Positions 31,265 to 32,562 of a stretch of 32,562 nt of DNA are shown in pieces. The translations under genes and the position numbers were made by a program. Numbering within the stretch: the stretch's first letter is position 1; each line of letters starts with the position of its first letter. The notes under the pieces were generated by a model. That model worked only from the letters and a program-made list of their open reading frames with translations, made no database searches and was not told where the DNA came from. The stretch is from assembly GCA_900551365.1 (NCBI GenBank), contig URVZ01000015.1:1-32562 (forward strand). Direction: 5' to 3'. The DNA comes from an uncultured Collinsella sp. (lineage in GTDB: Bacteria; Actinomycetota; Coriobacteriia; Coriobacteriales; Coriobacteriaceae).

Positions 31265-32191
31265 CTATGCCGGCTGACGGTCGAGGCACGCGTCCCACAT
31301 TTGGTCGCGCTCCTCTTGGCTAATGCCCTTGAGTGTCTTGTCGATGAGCTTAAGCAGTTTGTCCGAGCCCTTGCGGCAGCCGACGTTTGCCGTGACCTCC
31401 TGCTTGAAACCCTCGCCCTCGGCAAATTGAATCGGCACGATACCCGGGTTTTGGGCCATATAGCCCTTCTCGTTCTCGGTGTTGTAGGTCACGGCGTCGC
31501 ACGTGCCCTGCAGCAGATTCGAGAACACCGTGGGGACCGAATCGACCGGGTTCTTGTGGACGACGCCCGGGATCTCGTCGATGACGGTATCGAGCATGGT
31601 GTCCTTTTGGCCGAGTACCGTGGCACCGCTAAAGTCGCTGAGCTTGGTGGCGTTTTGGTAGGGGGAACCCTCTTTTACGAACAGGCCAAAGTAGCCAATG
31701 AAGTACGGGTCGGAAAAGCCGACCGACTCCTCGCGCTCGGGCGTGGCGCTCATACCGGCGATGATGAGGTCGATCTGGCCGTTGTTGAGCGAATCGATAA
31801 GGCCCGAGAAACTCTGCTTGACGGCAACGGGCTCGCCACCGAGGGCCTTGCAGACGATCTTGGCGATCTGCACGTCGTAGCCATCGGCATAGGCGCCCTG
31901 CACGTTGTCGATGGGGATGGTGTACTCACTGGCTTCGGAAACCTGCCAGTTGTACGGGGCGTAGGCCGCCTCCATGCCAATGCGGATCTTATCCTTGCCG
32001 ATCACGGAATCGGACAGGTCGTCGCGACCGCCGCCCGTCGTGGGCTGAACCACCTTGAGCGTGGACGGACGCTGACAGCCGGCGAGCGCGCCGGCGACAA
32101 CGGAAGCGCTCGCCGCGAGAGCGCCACCCAAAAAGATGCGACGGCTGCATACCGGCTGGCGCTGCGCATCGCACTGTTGGGGAGAATGCAT
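31265..32191 (-). CDS. Amino-acid ABC transporter substrate-binding lipoprotein
   Basis: 308 residues from ATG 32191, with AGGGAAGG upstream; an earlier in-frame start lacks a signal. The N-terminus has SRRIFLGG, a twin-arginine-type motif at residues 16-23, then a hydrophobic core and the lipobox LAGC with Cys39. It should therefore be exported folded or by Sec and lipidated. The mature part is the class 3 solute-binding fold: IRIGMEAAYAPYNWQ, GYDVQIAKIVCKALG, SFSGLIDSLNNGQIDLIIAG and SATPEREESVGFSDPYF. The exact amino acid is not readable. It is the first gene of the importer operon; no clear promoter was found in the 263 bp upstream. Confidence 0.93.
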   Translation of the reverse strand: MHSPQQCDAQRQPVCSRRIFLGGALAASASVVAGALAGCQRPSTLKVVQPTTGGGRDDLSDSVIGKDKIRIGMEAAYAPYNWQVSEASEYTIPIDNVQGAYADGYDVQIAKIVCKALGGEPVAVKQSFSGLIDSLNNGQIDLIIAGMSATPEREESVGFSDPYFIGYFGLFVKEGSPYQNATKLSDFSGATVLGQKDTMLDTVIDEIPGVVHKNPVDSVPTVFSNLLQGTCDAVTYNTENEKGYMAQNPGIVPIQFAEGEGFKQEVTANVGCRKGSDKLLKLIDKTLKGISQEERDQMWDACLDRQPA

Positions 32192-32324
32192 AATCTGCCT
32201 TCCCTGTTGAATCGTATGCTGACGACTTAACAGGATATACGCCAGCGACCAGCAGCGCAGCACAAGCTCGAAAAATTAATAGACACACGGTAGCCATTGG
32301 GGACGCCGATGTTTTGGCAATGCC

Positions 32325-32432
32325 GGCGAGCGACGTCCAGAGCGAACAAGTGGCATGAAAAAGGCAAGGCATGACCAGAAGGTCTATGTCTTGCCTTTTG
32401 AATGACAACTTGTCGCTCTGGACGACGCGCAG
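32325..32432. repeat. Dispersed palindromic element, copy C (apex inverted)
   Basis: The outer arms are about 32330-32355 and 32401-32427, with stem core CGTCCAGAGCGA. The inner stem is AAAAGGCAAGGC with GTCTTGCCTTTT. The 17-nt apex at 32371-32387 is the exact reverse complement of the apex of copy B, although the flanking arms have the same orientation. It lies downstream of the partial gene at the right edge. The rest of the 263-bp gap before the binding protein gene shows nothing I can name. Confidence 0.85.
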
Positions 32433-32454
32433 CATCGACCGAGCGGCGGAACCT

Positions 32455-32562
32455 CTAGAGCAAGGTAACGCTAAAGCTGCGAACATCCGTCTCGCCGGGA
32501 GCCAAGGTGATGGTGTTGACCTTGTGCTCAAAGACGTCGTCCTCGGTGTCCATGGTGGTGTG
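32455..32562 (-). CDS. 3' end of an unidentified gene (partial)
   Basis: The last 35 codons before a TAG at 32455-32457; the rest lies beyond the window. The peptide includes TITLAPGETDVRSFSVTLL. A closing ...LxPGE...F.V.L strand is common in aldose-epimerase-like and other beta-sandwich sugar enzymes, but 35 residues are too few to name it. A copy of the dispersed palindrome follows its stop, as with the LCP and prfA genes. Confidence 0.65.
   Translation of the reverse strand, partial: HTTMDTEDDVFEHKVNTITLAPGETDVRSFSVTLL

Overview
The window looks like chromosome of a Gram-positive, fairly high-GC member of the Coriobacteriia, most likely Collinsella. This rests on GC-rich codon use, an LCP envelope enzyme, an eight-gene F-type ATP synthase operon, a very large sortase-anchored isopeptide adhesin and the general style of the proteins. 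The genus is an inference and no database was searched. Every gene I can support lies on the minus strand, so transcription runs from high to low coordinates.

Layout from the left, which is downstream for the genes. Positions 1-223 hold hairpin repeats. Then come an LCP cell-wall ligase (225-1460) and murA (1473-2756). A strong terminator separates these from the ATP synthase operon (2845-9728, order I-a-c-b-delta-alpha-gamma-beta-epsilon on the minus strand). Next are upp, glpK and a TsaC/Sua5-type gene. A small accessory patch follows, with a HigBA-type toxin-antitoxin pair (13226-13910) and an orphan HicB-type antitoxin (14020-14466). prmC, with an unusual acidic insert, and prfA come next, separated by about 615 bp of noncoding DNA rich in inverted repeats. 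An AAA/DUF4143 ATPase (17736-19061) has four direct repeats spaced exactly 32 bp upstream. The region 19333-27639 is one giant surface protein of about 2768 residues. The right end holds an M20 peptidase, a three-gene polar amino-acid ABC importer (substrate-binding protein, permease, ATPase) and the last 35 codons of another gene.

Housekeeping functions cover energy (ATP synthase), envelope (murA, LCP), translation (prfA and its methylase prmC, TsaC for tRNA modification), pyrimidine salvage (upp) and glycerol use (glpK). The accessory content is the adhesin, the toxin-antitoxin genes, the DUF4143 ATPase and several families of dispersed palindromes.

The most interesting signals are these. 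(1) A run of nine G lies in the first 20 codons of the giant adhesin, placed so that gaining or losing one G gives an immediate stop; this is a likely phase-variation switch. (2) The adhesin contains 13 isopeptide-type repeats, including a roughly 1.45-kb four-domain block duplicated with two domains swapped. (3) A helically phased 32-bp repeat array lies in front of the DUF4143 gene. (4) A dispersed ~100-nt hairpin is present three times, with covarying stem pairs and an exactly inverted 17-nt apex in one copy. (5) PrmC is split by a ~130-residue Ala/Glu-rich insert.
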